From: Delphinus delphis
Taxonomy: Eukaryota; Chordata; Mammalia; Artiodactyla; Delphinidae
Length of the DNA stretch: 64,000 bases
Reading direction: 5' to 3'
Assembly: GCF_949987515.2 (NCBI RefSeq)
Contig: NC_082684.1
Coordinates: forward strand, 120,260,080 to 120,324,079
Shown here one piece after another: positions 23,298-34,125 of the stretch; position 1 is the first letter of the stretch; each line of letters begins with the position of its first letter. A program made the translations under genes and the position numbers. The notes below the pieces were generated by a model, which had not been told where the DNA came from, did not search any database, and was given only the letters and a program-made list of their open reading frames with translations.

Positions 23298-24134
23298 CAG
23301 AACTCTTATTTTGAGCCCTCATTTACCTGGAGCACATGAGTAAGAAAACTCAGAAAGGGCTGTGGTGGCACATGTGAGACTCGGTTTTCCTGAAAGCATC
23401 TTCCATTGGTCTTCCCCGTGATCCCAAGTGGAAATCATTTGCCTTTAGACCTTGGAAGAGCCTGCTCTGTTGTCCTCTGATGTGGTCTGATTCTCATCGC
23501 TTTGTGGGTGACTTGTTTTTTCCTCTCTAGAAGCCTTTAGAATCTTCCCTGTATGTCTGGTCTTCTGAAATTTCATAACAAAAGACCTGGGTGAGGGTCG
23601 TTATCCTTCATGCTGCTTGGTACAGGGTAGGCCAACAATTTATCCCTTTCAGGCCTGGAAAAGTCCTTGTATTTTCATTGATAGTATTATCTTCCTCTGC
23701 TTTTTCTCTTTATTGTTTTGGTTTGTTTGCTTTTCTGGAACTCCTGTTGCTTATCTTTTCCCTCAGGTTTTCCAACCCTTCTTAACTTCCAGAAGCTCTT
23801 TCCTATTCTTGATTGTTTCTTTTCATAGCATTCTGTTCCTGTCACATATATGCAGTGTCTTCTTGAATTCTCTTGAGGATCCTAATAGGCATTTATTTTA
23901 TTTTGATATCAATCTTACTATCTTCTCAGTTAATTTCTTAATTTATTTCTTAATGCAAATTCATTGATTAAAATAAACATTTTTACAATGAATTCCAGAT
24001 AAACCAATAATTATAGGATTCAAAGCATTATTAGGGAAATTTGCAATCAACTAGAAGGCTGTTACCAGAGCTCTGGAAAGAAGGCCCAGGGTAGCCCAGG
24101 ACGGTGGGGCAGGAAAGGAAGAAGAGGATGGAGT

Positions 24135-24345
24135 GGGAATCTTTTCTGAGGACTTATGTAACAAACTACTGCATAACTCACTGGCTTAAAACCACAGCAG
24201 TTTATAGTTTCCTGGGATTCTGTGAGTCAGGAATCAGCAGGGCTCAGTGGGTGGTTCTTCTTGCCTCACTCACATGTCTGATAATTCGGTGCTCCTCACC
24301 GTGACTGCTCTTCCCACATGCTCATCCAGACATCCACCCCCAGCC
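24135..24345 (-). repeat. MaLR-like LTR fragment
   Basis: 'taacaaactactgcataac', 'ggcttaaaaccacagcagtt' and 'cagggctcagtgggtggttc' resemble reversed MLT1-type LTR sequence. Tentative family. Confidence 0.45.
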
Positions 24346-24441
24346 TGTTTACAGCTTAGCAGTTGAATTCCCAGAGCTCAGAAGCAGAAACTCTGAGGCC
24401 TTACTAAGGCTTATGCCTGAACTGTCTCTTCATCGCTTCTT

Positions 24442-24456
24442 CCGCCCTCTGTTGGT
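24442..24456 (-). promoter_or_regulatory. CTCF-like motif
   Basis: The reverse complement of 'ccgccctctgttggt' is accaacagagggcgg, one position from the common CTCF core. Motif only. Confidence 0.3.
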
Positions 24457-25439
24457 CAAAACAAGTCAGAAGGTAAGTCCGGATTCCATGCAGGATTGGA
24501 AATATTAGATTCCAGCTCCCAAAGGAAGGAATGCCAAAAGTTTGTGGTCATCTTTGACACAGCACACCACAGAAATCGATAATGCATTAGATGTGAGGAG
24601 TAAAAGAAAAAGGAATCAAGGATGTACACACACTCAGATTTAACTGATATTAATATTAAGCCATTTTCACTTCAACAATTATTTTAAGAAGTAAAACATG
24701 ACAAGAATAGTTAGAGCCCCCTTTGGAACTCTCCCTGGTAAGTGCTCTTCATAAACCCCCAAAGGTAGCCATTATTCAAAGTTAGTATGGACGTTTTGCC
24801 ATGTTTTATACCATTGTTAATTATGTCAGTGCCTATAAATACGTAGTATTGTTTCTGTCCCACCAGGCAGTCCCCTCTGGTCAACAAAAATTCTGTAACA
24901 TCACCTGCCTGGGTTAAGGAAGAGGCTTCATTGAGGGAGAGGAAATCACAAAGCCTGGGTCTGCAGGATGGGTTGCCTGTGGTCCCCAGTCTCTCATCCT
25001 CTCACAGGGAGACTTGCCAGGGCATCTGCTGCATGGCAGTGGGTTCCAGTCCAGCAGAGGGTCCAGCATGGACCTCCACTCCCAGAGGCTAGCCTCTTCA
25101 TGATGTGTCAGGGTGGGTGCTGGCTGCCTATAGGGGAATCACTTGGGGCTGTGGGATGTTATAGAACCTCCAGGCACTAGACCCATGGAAACTGAGCTTG
25201 GATGCCATCCCTTCATCCAAGGGAGAGGTGGGCATCCCTCAGCTGGCTCATTGTCCAGGTTTGAGGAGTGGCAACCAGAGTCACGTTTGGGCAGTCCTGC
25301 TCTTTTCAGAACAGTCTCCATATTTAAGATTTTAAAATAAATATTTTCATACTGTGCCAATCTTTTTGTAATTTAATTTTTTAATCAACACTAAGTTTGT
25401 ACTGTATAAGAGCTTTATTTTCCAAGAAGCTGGATAAAA

Positions 25440-25640
25440 CCTTTTACCTATAAAACCGTCTAGGCCTGGTGCTTTTTTATGGGTAGACTTTTACATTATT
25501 GATTCCATTTCATTAAAGACTGTAGGTTTATTTAAATTTTCCATTTCTTCTTGAGTTAATTTTGTGAATACATTTTTCTAGATAGTCACCCATTTAATCT
25601 AGATTTTCAAATGTATTAGCATAAAGTTCCTAGTGGCTTC
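25440..25640 (-). repeat. Ancient L1 ORF2 fragment
   Basis: 'taggcctggtgcttttttat' and 'tgattccatttcattaaaga' correspond to the reversed start of the L1 reverse transcriptase region. Heavily decayed. Confidence 0.6.
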
Positions 25641-25924
25641 AGGATTTAAAATATGTTTTTAGATGACATCATTTAGTTTTCATAGATACATCATATACTC
25701 GATATAAAATTCAAAAGTACAAAAGGGAATACAGTGAAAAGTATTCCCTCCCACTCTGGTCCCTAGTTTTCCAGTTCTCCTTTCTTCCAAAGAATCAGAG
25801 AAAATAGTTTCCTCTCTCTTTTTTTCCCTCAGAAATCAGTTTCTTAGGCCTAGATTCAAAATGGCTTTTTTCTTTTCATAAATCTTTAGCCTAGGCAGAA
25901 TTTTGAAATTGTTATGTTTTTATC

Positions 25925-26130
25925 TCAGTTTTTTTTTCCATCTTTTATATTATGGAAAATTTTGAACGCATCATAAAAGTGAGAGAATACTGTAATGGAC
26001 CTCTCTGTATCCATTGCCCCAACTTTAGCAATTACCACACATAGCCAATCTTGATCTATTCATATTCCCTTCCATTTCTCTCTAGATTATTTAGAACCCA
26101 ATTCCAAACGTCATATGTTAAGAAGTGTTT
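25925..26130 (-). repeat. Ancient L1 3' fragment
   Basis: 'ttatggaaaattttgaacg', 'tctctgtatccattgcccca' and 'accacacatagccaatcttg' are typical of a widespread old mammalian L1 3' segment. A related piece lies at 46024-46260. Confidence 0.55.
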
Positions 26131-27300
26131 AAAAAAGTCCAACTCAGTACATTTTATATACATTTTTTAAAATAAAAAATATGGGCTTAATAACATCAGA
26201 TATCTAGTCAGCATTCTAATGCCCTTGATTGTCTCATAATTTATTTTTATCAATGGTTGACTTGAATCAGGTTTGTTACTGAGTCTCTTAATTTCTACCT
26301 TTCTCCCTCACTTCCTTTTTCCTTGCAATTTAATTGTTGATAAAACCACATTGCTTATCCTTTGTAGTTTCCCACAGTCTGGATTTTGGTGATTGCATCC
26401 AGTGTGGTGCTCCTCTGTGCTTCCATAGATCCAGAGGCTTGATTACATTCAGTAAGACTTGGCAAGAACACTAAATAACTAGTGTTGTGTATTTCCTATT
26501 GTTTCACCACAGGAGTCAAATGATGTCTAATTATCTGTCTTTGCTGTTCAAATTTTTCAGTAATTTTGGTGTTGTCAGCATGATACTTCATCATAAAGGT
26601 TGTAATGGTTTTTCAGCTTTTCACCTAATGATTTTATCAGTCATCAATCATTGCTTTATATCAGTTATTTCTTTGGGGTTGTGAAGTGGTGATATTTTAA
26701 GTCTACCATTCTTTCTTCATCTAGCTGAAATGTATCTCTAAAGAAGGACTTTCTCCCATCAACTCTGTGGTACCTTGAGATACAGTTTGTATGTGAAAGT
26801 CAGGATGAATGAATCTTTCCCTTATTTTAATTATTTCATTTTCTGAAAATGGATCAATTCCCTAGCATCTTTCAAAGGTGACCGATAAAGTGTGTCCTTT
26901 TAATATTATTGCTCATTCATGAATTTTTACTTTTTTATTTCTGATGCTAAAATTATTCATCTTTTGCCAGCTGAAGCCCCTTTGGGTTGGTTTCTCTATC
27001 TTTTGACATAACCCCAGGAGTCTTTGATAACATCCTTGCTTTCTGATGTGACAAGATATTCCAGGCTCCTGTGGTCCAGTTCCTGTCCCAGACCTGCCAT
27101 CTCTCATGATTTAATTCTCTAGTGTATATTTTTGTCTCCTTTCTCATTCCAGATATTGTCCGTACTTTTGCTACCCCCACCCTCGTTTCTTATTTTTTTG
27201 ATCAATCTGTCAATAAGATTGTTTCATGAGTCCTTTGAAAGAAGCAGCTTTGGGTTTTGTTGTTGCTTTTTTTAGTGTCTTTGCTTTCTATTTATTTTTT

Positions 27301-27690
27301 TCCAACGAAAGATCTCACATTTATTACTGAGCCAACCCACTAGTGCAGAAACATTGAAACAAAGAGGAAAATTATTTTCCCAATAAAACACATCCAGCTG
27401 TCCAAATAGTAGTGGTTTTCAGAGTGATATGGTTAAGATGCACATGACCTTGATACAGCAAAAATACGCATGCCATTTCATGTGTGATTCCTTATAGACC
27501 CAGATTGGGTCTTCTCCAATGTCTTCTCTTGGAGTTGTACCTGATTTTATTACATTTTCATCTGAATCCACTGGAGAATAAGACGATTCTGCTTCTGTTT
27601 CTTGGCCAGGAATCGCTTGATCCTGAAAGTCTTGGGAGAGGACAGGGTGAGGAACAGAGTTAACCACACACACCAAGATGGCGGACAAAA
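27301..27690 (-). pseudogene. RPL39: RPL39 processed pseudogene
   Basis: An intronless antisense copy of the mRNA for 60S ribosomal protein eL39. The former coding region runs from 27645 down to 27492. Reading minus, [17 protein letters not shown] is intact and is diagnostic of this 51-residue protein. Disabling changes: the start ATG is CTG (27643-27645); a 2-bp loss after QMK shifts the frame into an immediate stop; and there are several substitutions. Sequence matching the 5'UTR ('ccgccatcttggtgtgtg') and 3'UTR, including the AATAAA-type end (reversed near 27317), shows that it came from a spliced polyadenylated transcript. The poly(A) tail has decayed. It is not expected to be functional and lies next to a SINE insertion. 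Confidence 0.92.
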
Positions 27691-27717
27691 ACTCTTTGGT
27701 TTCTATTTAATTAATTT

Positions 27718-28793
27718 TTTTTTTTTTTTGGCTGTGCCATGTCTTAGTTGCAGGATGTGGGATCTTCCTTGCCACCTGGGGGATCTTTGTTGTGGCATAC
27801 GGGCTCTTAGTTGCGGCATGCGGGATCTAGTTCCCTGACCAGGGATGGAACCCGGGCCCCCTACATTGGGAACGCAGTCTTTTTTTTTTTAAGTTTAACA
27901 TTGGAGTGGTTTATTATATTAGAAAGCTTCTGTAAGTCTCAGAACGTTAATTCTTTTTTTTTTTTTAGCATCTTTATTGGAGTATAATTGCTTTACAATG
28001 TTGTGTTAGTTTCTGCTGTATAACAAAGTGAATCAACTATATGTATACATATATCTCCATACCCCCTCCCTCTTGTGTCTCCCTCCCACCCTCTCTATTC
28101 CACCCCTCTAGGTGGTCACAAAGCACGGAGCTGATCTCCCTGTGCTATGTGGCTGTTTCCCACTAGCTATATATTATACATTTGGTAGTGTATATATGTC
28201 AATGCCACTCTCTCACTTTGTCCCAGCTTACCCTTCCCCCTCCCCATGTCCTCAAGTCCATTCTCTACATCTTCATCTTTATTCCTGTCCTGACCCTAGG
28301 TTCTTCAGAACCTTTTTTTTTTTTAGATTCCATATATATGCGTTACCATACAGTATTTGTCTCTCTCTTTCTGACTTACTTCACTCTGTATGACAGACTC
28401 TAGGTCTATCCACCTCATTACAAATAGCTCAATTTTGTTTCTTTTTATGGCTGAATAATATTCCATTGTATATATATGCCACATCTTCTTTATCCATTCA
28501 TCTGTTAATGGACCCTTAGGTTGCTTCCATATCCTGGCTATTGTAAATAGTGCTGCAATGAACTTTGTGGTACATGATTCTTTTTGAATTATGGTTTTCT
28601 CGTATATGCCCAGTAGTGGGATTTCAGGGTCATATGGTAGTTCTATTTTTAGTTTTTTAAGGAACCTCCATACTGTTCTCCGTAGTTGCTGTATCAATTT
28701 ACATTCCCACCAACAGTGCAAGAGGGTTCCCTTTTCTCCACACCCTCTCCAGGGAACACAGAGTCTTAACCACTGGACCACCAGGGAAGTCCC
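27718..28793 (-). mobile_element. SINE split by an L1 insertion
   Basis: A reversed short-form SINE. Its tail-side part is 27720-27879 ('ccctgaccagggatggaacc') and its head is 28762-28793 ('ttaaccactggaccaccagg'). A 5'-truncated L1 separates the two. The SINE has its own TSD 'tctatttaattaattttt' (27702-27719 and 28794-28811), so it was there first and the L1 entered later. Confidence 0.92.
27880..28751 (-). mobile_element. 5'-truncated L1 with 3' transduced tail
   Basis: The minus-strand L1 3' end (27967-28751) encodes the end of ORF2p ([45 protein letters not shown]). After the L1 poly(A) (T run at 27954-27966) come 63 bp of non-L1 sequence (27891-27953) containing AATAAA in L1 sense, and then a second poly(A) (27880-27890). 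The whole unit is flanked by 'gggaacgcag' (27868-27877) and 'gggaacacag' (28752-28761), a TSD with one mismatch inside the host SINE. Confidence 0.85.
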
Positions 28794-30320
28794 TCTATTT
28801 AATTAATTTTTGCTTTTATCTTTATTTTCTTCTTTTTCCTAAATTTACTCCTCCCCTCTTCAACTTCTTGAGTAGTATGCTCTAACTTCTGAGAACCCAT
28901 CTTTTTTTCAACTTGAGAATGTTTCTTATTTATTTGAGTACATGGTTCTGGAATTCTTATTAGACACGTTTTGAAAAACATCAAGGATCATCTTCCATGT
29001 CTCTTTAATTTTTTTGTCTGTACTTTAACTTCTTTGTGTCTTGCTGCTGCACCCTCTGCTTGGTTTTCCACGTTGCTGATTTGTCCTCTAGCTCTCTCCA
29101 TTATACTCTGCCACCCACTTACTGTGTTTTACAGATCAACTCTTTTGTTTTAATCTCCTAGCTTTTCAGTCAATTCTTGTGTATGGATGCTGCGTCCTCT
29201 TGTATCTCTCCAAGACGTCAGTCATATTTATTCTAAGGTCTTGTTCTTGCTTTACTAACACTGGTACTAGATGGAGATGGGACCCCGAGATTCTGGAAAG
29301 CCAGAACCCGAGATCCTGCTTAGGGGGGCTCAGGCACTGACTCGGTCTTTTCCTCCCAGATGAGAGTAGTGGTTGCTGATAGCAAGTTAATCATCAACCA
29401 AAGAGTCCAGAGTTTGTCCACACTCCCTTATCTCGGTGACTGGGTTATTTGTGTAGGTTTTCCCACTGAACAGTAATGTAAGGGTGCAGCAAGAGATACA
29501 GGCTCTCAGATCTGGAAAGACCCTACCTTGCCTAAGCATTGTCACTGTCAACTGCTGACTTCCCCTTGGGAACTCTGAGGCCCAAGGGGGAACTGCGGTG
29601 GGATATGCCTCACCCTCTCCTGCCCTGGGGGGGTCAACATGCTCCCAGTGGCACTGGGTCCTTGGCTAAATAAGCAGAGAACTCAATTTAGCTTCACTTT
29701 CTGTGTGTAGGGATGGGGGTGGGGAGGGGTCTCTTCCTGCCCTGCTTGCAGGCTCTGTTATCGGAATTGGGTGCTTCTCCTTTATGGCATTCATCTTCCT
29801 CAAATGTTTGTGGGTACATGGTTGGATGTTGACCTTTGTGTTTGGGATTCCCCATAGCTGTCTGTGAACGCAGTTTTGGTCAACGCAGCCTGCAGATAGG
29901 GGGGCAGGGAGACTGCAGTGGACTGTCCTGGGGGTGCACCCAGAGTATGTCTTCTGGGTGGGGGACTCCACGAGCTGCCTGAGTGTCACCCACCACCTAA
30001 AGTTCCACACTTCCTCTCTAGTGCACAGGGGGCAGAAACCTCTTCCCCCCACTGCCTGGCGCAGGCTGGAGAAAGGCTTACTGTGAGTTTCCCCTCCGAG
30101 CAGTCCCCCTGCTGGTGGCTCTAGGGGCCTTGCTTCCCCTATGCGCTCCAGGCAGCCTTGGAGCACTCCTGAACCTTGCCTACCTCATGCACGATGGTTT
30201 CTGGACCTATTAGGTCTCCTTCTTGTTTTCTGTGTTCACATGGCTTGTTGAGTTTGGTATATATATATAAATAAATAACTTTTAAGGACTTGGGGCAGGA
30301 GGTTGTGGCTACAGCCAGGG

Positions 30321-30368
30321 CTCAGCCTCCTGTCTGGATCCTATCTCAGCCTGCTGTCTGGATCCTAT
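30321..30368. repeat. 24-bp tandem duplication
   Basis: A 24-bp unit at 30321-30344, beginning 'ctcagcctcctgtctgg', is repeated at 30345-30368 with one difference. Confidence 0.9.
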
Positions 30369-30439
30369 CTCCCAGCATCTCCTTGGCATCTCTGAGGTGT
30401 GCAATTTGCAGGAGAAACTGAGTGATGGTGTCAAGGATG

Positions 30440-30600
30440 TGGACTTTGCAGTCGGAAGGAGCTGGGTTCAAATCCTGGTCCCTCTGCACCCCAGTCCTCA
30501 TCTGTAACACAGAAATGGTTAGAATCTGTTTGCAGAATGCTTAGCACCATGCGAAGTGTGCATGCTTGGTAGTTACTCAGTAAATTATGTAGCCTCACCT
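30440..30600 (+). repeat. MIR SINE
   Basis: 'gagctgggttcaaatcctgg' followed by 'cctcatctgtaacacagaaa' fits sense MIR. Confidence 0.65.
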
Positions 30601-31749
30601 GGACTCTAGTTCTGTTAACTGAAACTGATAATAATATTACACTGATAAAAATGGGGAGGTCCTTAAAAATGGGAGGCCTTTGATTTTATTGGGCTTGAAG
30701 CCATAGAAAGCATGGAATTTACAACGTGTCCAGTCCTCATTTTCGAATGTGTCTATCACTGAAATGTGATGACCCCTAATCTAATCATCAAAATTGTTTT
30801 AATTAAAACTGTTTAAATTTTAATTGAAAATGTTTTCATTAAAGTCAAAATCTTTCCTTGCCTTATCTTCAGAATGCTTTTTTGGACCAGATTAGCAAAA
30901 TCTGTTTGTTTCCTACTAAAGCTTGAAGTTCTAATACTCATGAGTATCTTTTAAATGTTCAGCTGAAAACTGTCCATAAGGAGTGCCTTGAACTCATCGA
31001 GAAATAGTGACGGCTGAGTCAGGTTTCGGTGGGCAAAGGGCCACAGTAGCAGAACCCAGGCATTCTTGGGATGTTTGCGGTTTCTGAGGAATCATGGAGC
31101 TTCTTGCTTTAATGATCAGAATATCACTCATAAAAACAAAGGGCCATATTGTTGTCTGGCCAGGGTTTGTATTAACTGAAGAAGTTTGTACTATGTGAGT
31201 GGGCATTTCCATAGAGGAAAATAGCTGTGAATGTGGCAATCACAGAGCGGTCTGGTCCAACTCAGCCACAGGCTACAAACCCAGCCACAGAGGAGTGCGG
31301 CACCCAGGAATGTAAACTCTTGCTCAGACTGAAGATCTTCTCTGCGTTTTTGTCTCAGGGCAAAGGGGTGAGGCTGCAGGCGTTTGCTTCTGTTAAGCAT
31401 TATCCTTTATGCAGATACATTTGTGGTGTTTGCTTTTAACTTTTCAGCGGCCACGTTGTAATCACCCAAGGGCTTCCCTTCAAATCTACGAGTTAAATAC
31501 ATCAACTCATAACTCTGCGAGCTACAGAGGACCCCTGATCCTGGCTTGTTGCTTTTTTTGGTTTGCCTGCTTTGGGATTTAGAAGGCAGATGGCAGTCCC
31601 TGTTTTGAGGCAAATCAGCTGGAGTCAATTTTTGTTGTTTGAACTCAAGGGTGTGTATCTCTGCCTGAAGACATGCAGAGGAAAAGGCAGAGCAAATGAC
31701 TTCATGTATTTTTCCTTGCCAAGATCTTAAAACTTTAGTTGTTTGAATA

Positions 31750-32340
31750 TAGTCACACAGCTCAAAAACCATTCTTTGATTTTTACATCCCTACAGAATG
31801 TCTTTATGTGTATACAAGCAAAACAAATATAGATTCTTATTTTCCCTCTTTTATACAATGTATAGCTGATCACACACACAGTTCTGTACCTTGCCTGTTT
31901 CTTTCACACATTCGTGCTATCATCATCATCATTCTTTTGACAAATGCACAGAATTCTATTGTGTTGTACCTCAGTTTATGTAAGCAGTCTCCTTTACTGG
32001 ACATTTGGGCTATTCTTAATATTTTGTTACAACAAAAAATGCTGTGATGTCTTTTCACATGTATACAAGCATATCTACGCAATAAATTCTCAAAGTGATG
32101 GGTCAAAGGACATATGCTTCTGAAAATCTGCCAGATAGTGCCAAATCACCCTCCATGGGAGTTTTTCCTGTTTACACCCAACCTCCACAATGTATGTGCT
32201 TGCCTGTTTCCCTATAGGCCTGACAACAGTGTTTGTTATCAAATTTTTGGTTTTTCCTAATCTGATGTGTGAAAAATGGTGTCTCAGTATAGTTTTAATA
32301 TGCATTTCTCTTATGATAAGTGAGGCTTAGGTATGTTTTA
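31750..32340 (-). repeat. Ancient LINE 3' remnant
   Basis: 'ttactggacatttgggctat', 'caataaattctcaaagtgat' and 'tatgcatttctcttatgat' resemble reversed L1 3'-end sequence. Diverged; edges approximate. Confidence 0.5.
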
Positions 32341-32679
32341 GTGTGTGTAAGAGCTGGTTATATTTACTTTTTTTGAACTCTCTCTTCATATCTTTTGCTT
32401 ATCAACCTCTAGGACTTCATTGATCTTTCCTTATCTTTCCTAGGAGCTCTTCGCATTGACATTGTATCTAGTGGGTAACTAGATGCCCTATCCAGATCAA
32501 TTTACAAGCCCAGAAGAACTGAAATGAGAACTTTGAATGTCCAAGGGGCTATAAGTAGAAATGTTTTGCTTTTTTCTTAATTATTGAATTAATATAAATT
32601 AAATGTACACTGTCTAGGGGAATTCATGATAAATATACAGGATCGTATGAAGGAAACTTTAAGAATATTTAAGTAAATC

Positions 32680-33690
32680 TGATAAGGGGTAAATATCCAA
32701 AATATATAAAGAACTCATACAACTCACTATAAAAAAAAAAAAAAACCTGATTAAAAAATGGGCAGAGGACCTGAATAGGCATTTTTCCAAAGAAGACATA
32801 CAGATAGCCAACAGGCACATGAAAAGATGCTCAACATCACTAATCATCAGGGAAATGCAAATCAAAACCACGATGAGATACTACCTTATACCTCTCAGAA
32901 TGGCTATCATCAAATCATCAAAATGTCTACAAATAACAAATATTGGCAAGGATGTGGAGAAAAGGGAACACTTGTGCACTGTTGGTGAGAATGTAAATTG
33001 GTGCAAACACTATGGAAAACAGTATACAGGTTCCTCAAAAAATTAAAAATAGAACTACTATATGATCCAGCCATTCCACTCCTGGGTTCATATCCAAAGA
33101 AAATGAAAACATTAATTCAAAAAGATATATGCACCCCAATGTTCACAGTAGCATTATTTACAATAGCCAAGATATGAAAGCAGCTTAAGTGTCCATCAAT
33201 AGATGAATGGATAAAGAAGATGTGGTATATATGTACAATGGAATATTACTCACCCATAAAAAAGAATGAAATTTTGCAATTTACAACAACATGGATGGAC
33301 CCGGAGGGTATTATGCTAAGTGAAATAAGTCAGACAGAGAAAGACAAATACTGTATGTTTTCACTTATATGTGGAATCTAAAAAAATAAAACAAACAAGT
33401 GAATATAAGAAGATAGAAACAGACTCACAGCTACAGAGAACAAGCTAGTGGTTACCAGAGGGGAGGGTGTGGGGGGAGACAAGATCAAGGAAGGGGAGGA
33501 AGAAGTATGAACTACTAGGTATAAAATAAATAAGATACAAGAGTGTAATGTACAGCACAGGGAATATAACCAATATTTTATAATAACTTTAAATGGAGTA
33601 TAATCTATAAAAATCTCGAATCACTATTATTGTACACCTGAAACTAATATAATATTGTAAGTCAGCTGTACTTCAATTTTAAAAATGACA
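32680..33690 (+). mobile_element. L1 3' end (older subfamily)
   Basis: Sense L1 ORF2 C-terminal region from 'gaactcatacaactcac' through 'atggaatattactcaccc' and a 3'UTR ending 'cttcaattttaaaaatg'. Multiple stops. It looks older than the copies at 7361 and 27967. Confidence 0.85.
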
Positions 33691-34022
33691 AATAGTCCTC
33701 TTGTATAGGAAGACAACATTGTAAATATGTCAATTCTCTACATGTTGATTTTATAATTCAGTGCACTTGCAGTTAAAATACAAACAGGATTTCTTTTTAG
33801 AACATGAACAAAGAATAATAAATTCTACCTAGAAAAATAAGCATATAAGAATAGCCAAGAAGATTCAAATGAGGAGGAGGTCAGTTGAGAGGAGGGCAGA
33901 GTAGTTCCATCATATGTTAGAATTATTACAATGCCATAGTAATGAAATGTGTTGGAGAGTAGAAATGGAAAGGACAGGGAAAGCAATGGGACAGAGTAGC
34001 AACTCAAAAATAAGCCAAAATG

Positions 34023-34125
34023 GGACTTCCCTGGTGGTCCAGTTGTTAAGGCTTCACCTTCCAATGCAGGTTTGATCCCCGGTTGGGGAGCTAAGATCCC
34101 ACATGCCTCGCGGCCAAAAAAAAAA
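34023..34125 (+). mobile_element. tRNA-derived SINE (short form)
   Basis: 'gggacttccctggtggtcca', then 'gtttgatccccggttgggg' (B-box-like), then 'ccacatgcc' and poly(A). No convincing TSD was found. Confidence 0.85.

Noticed and set aside
22950..23343. Frames of more than 100 codons across the SINE at 23086 (likewise at 15004, 15953 and 47920)
   Set aside because: The same peptides recur at each SINE in all frames. They are translations of a non-coding repeat.
29666..30166. 166-codon minus-strand frame
   Set aside because: No recognisable motif and composition typical of non-coding GC-rich sequence.
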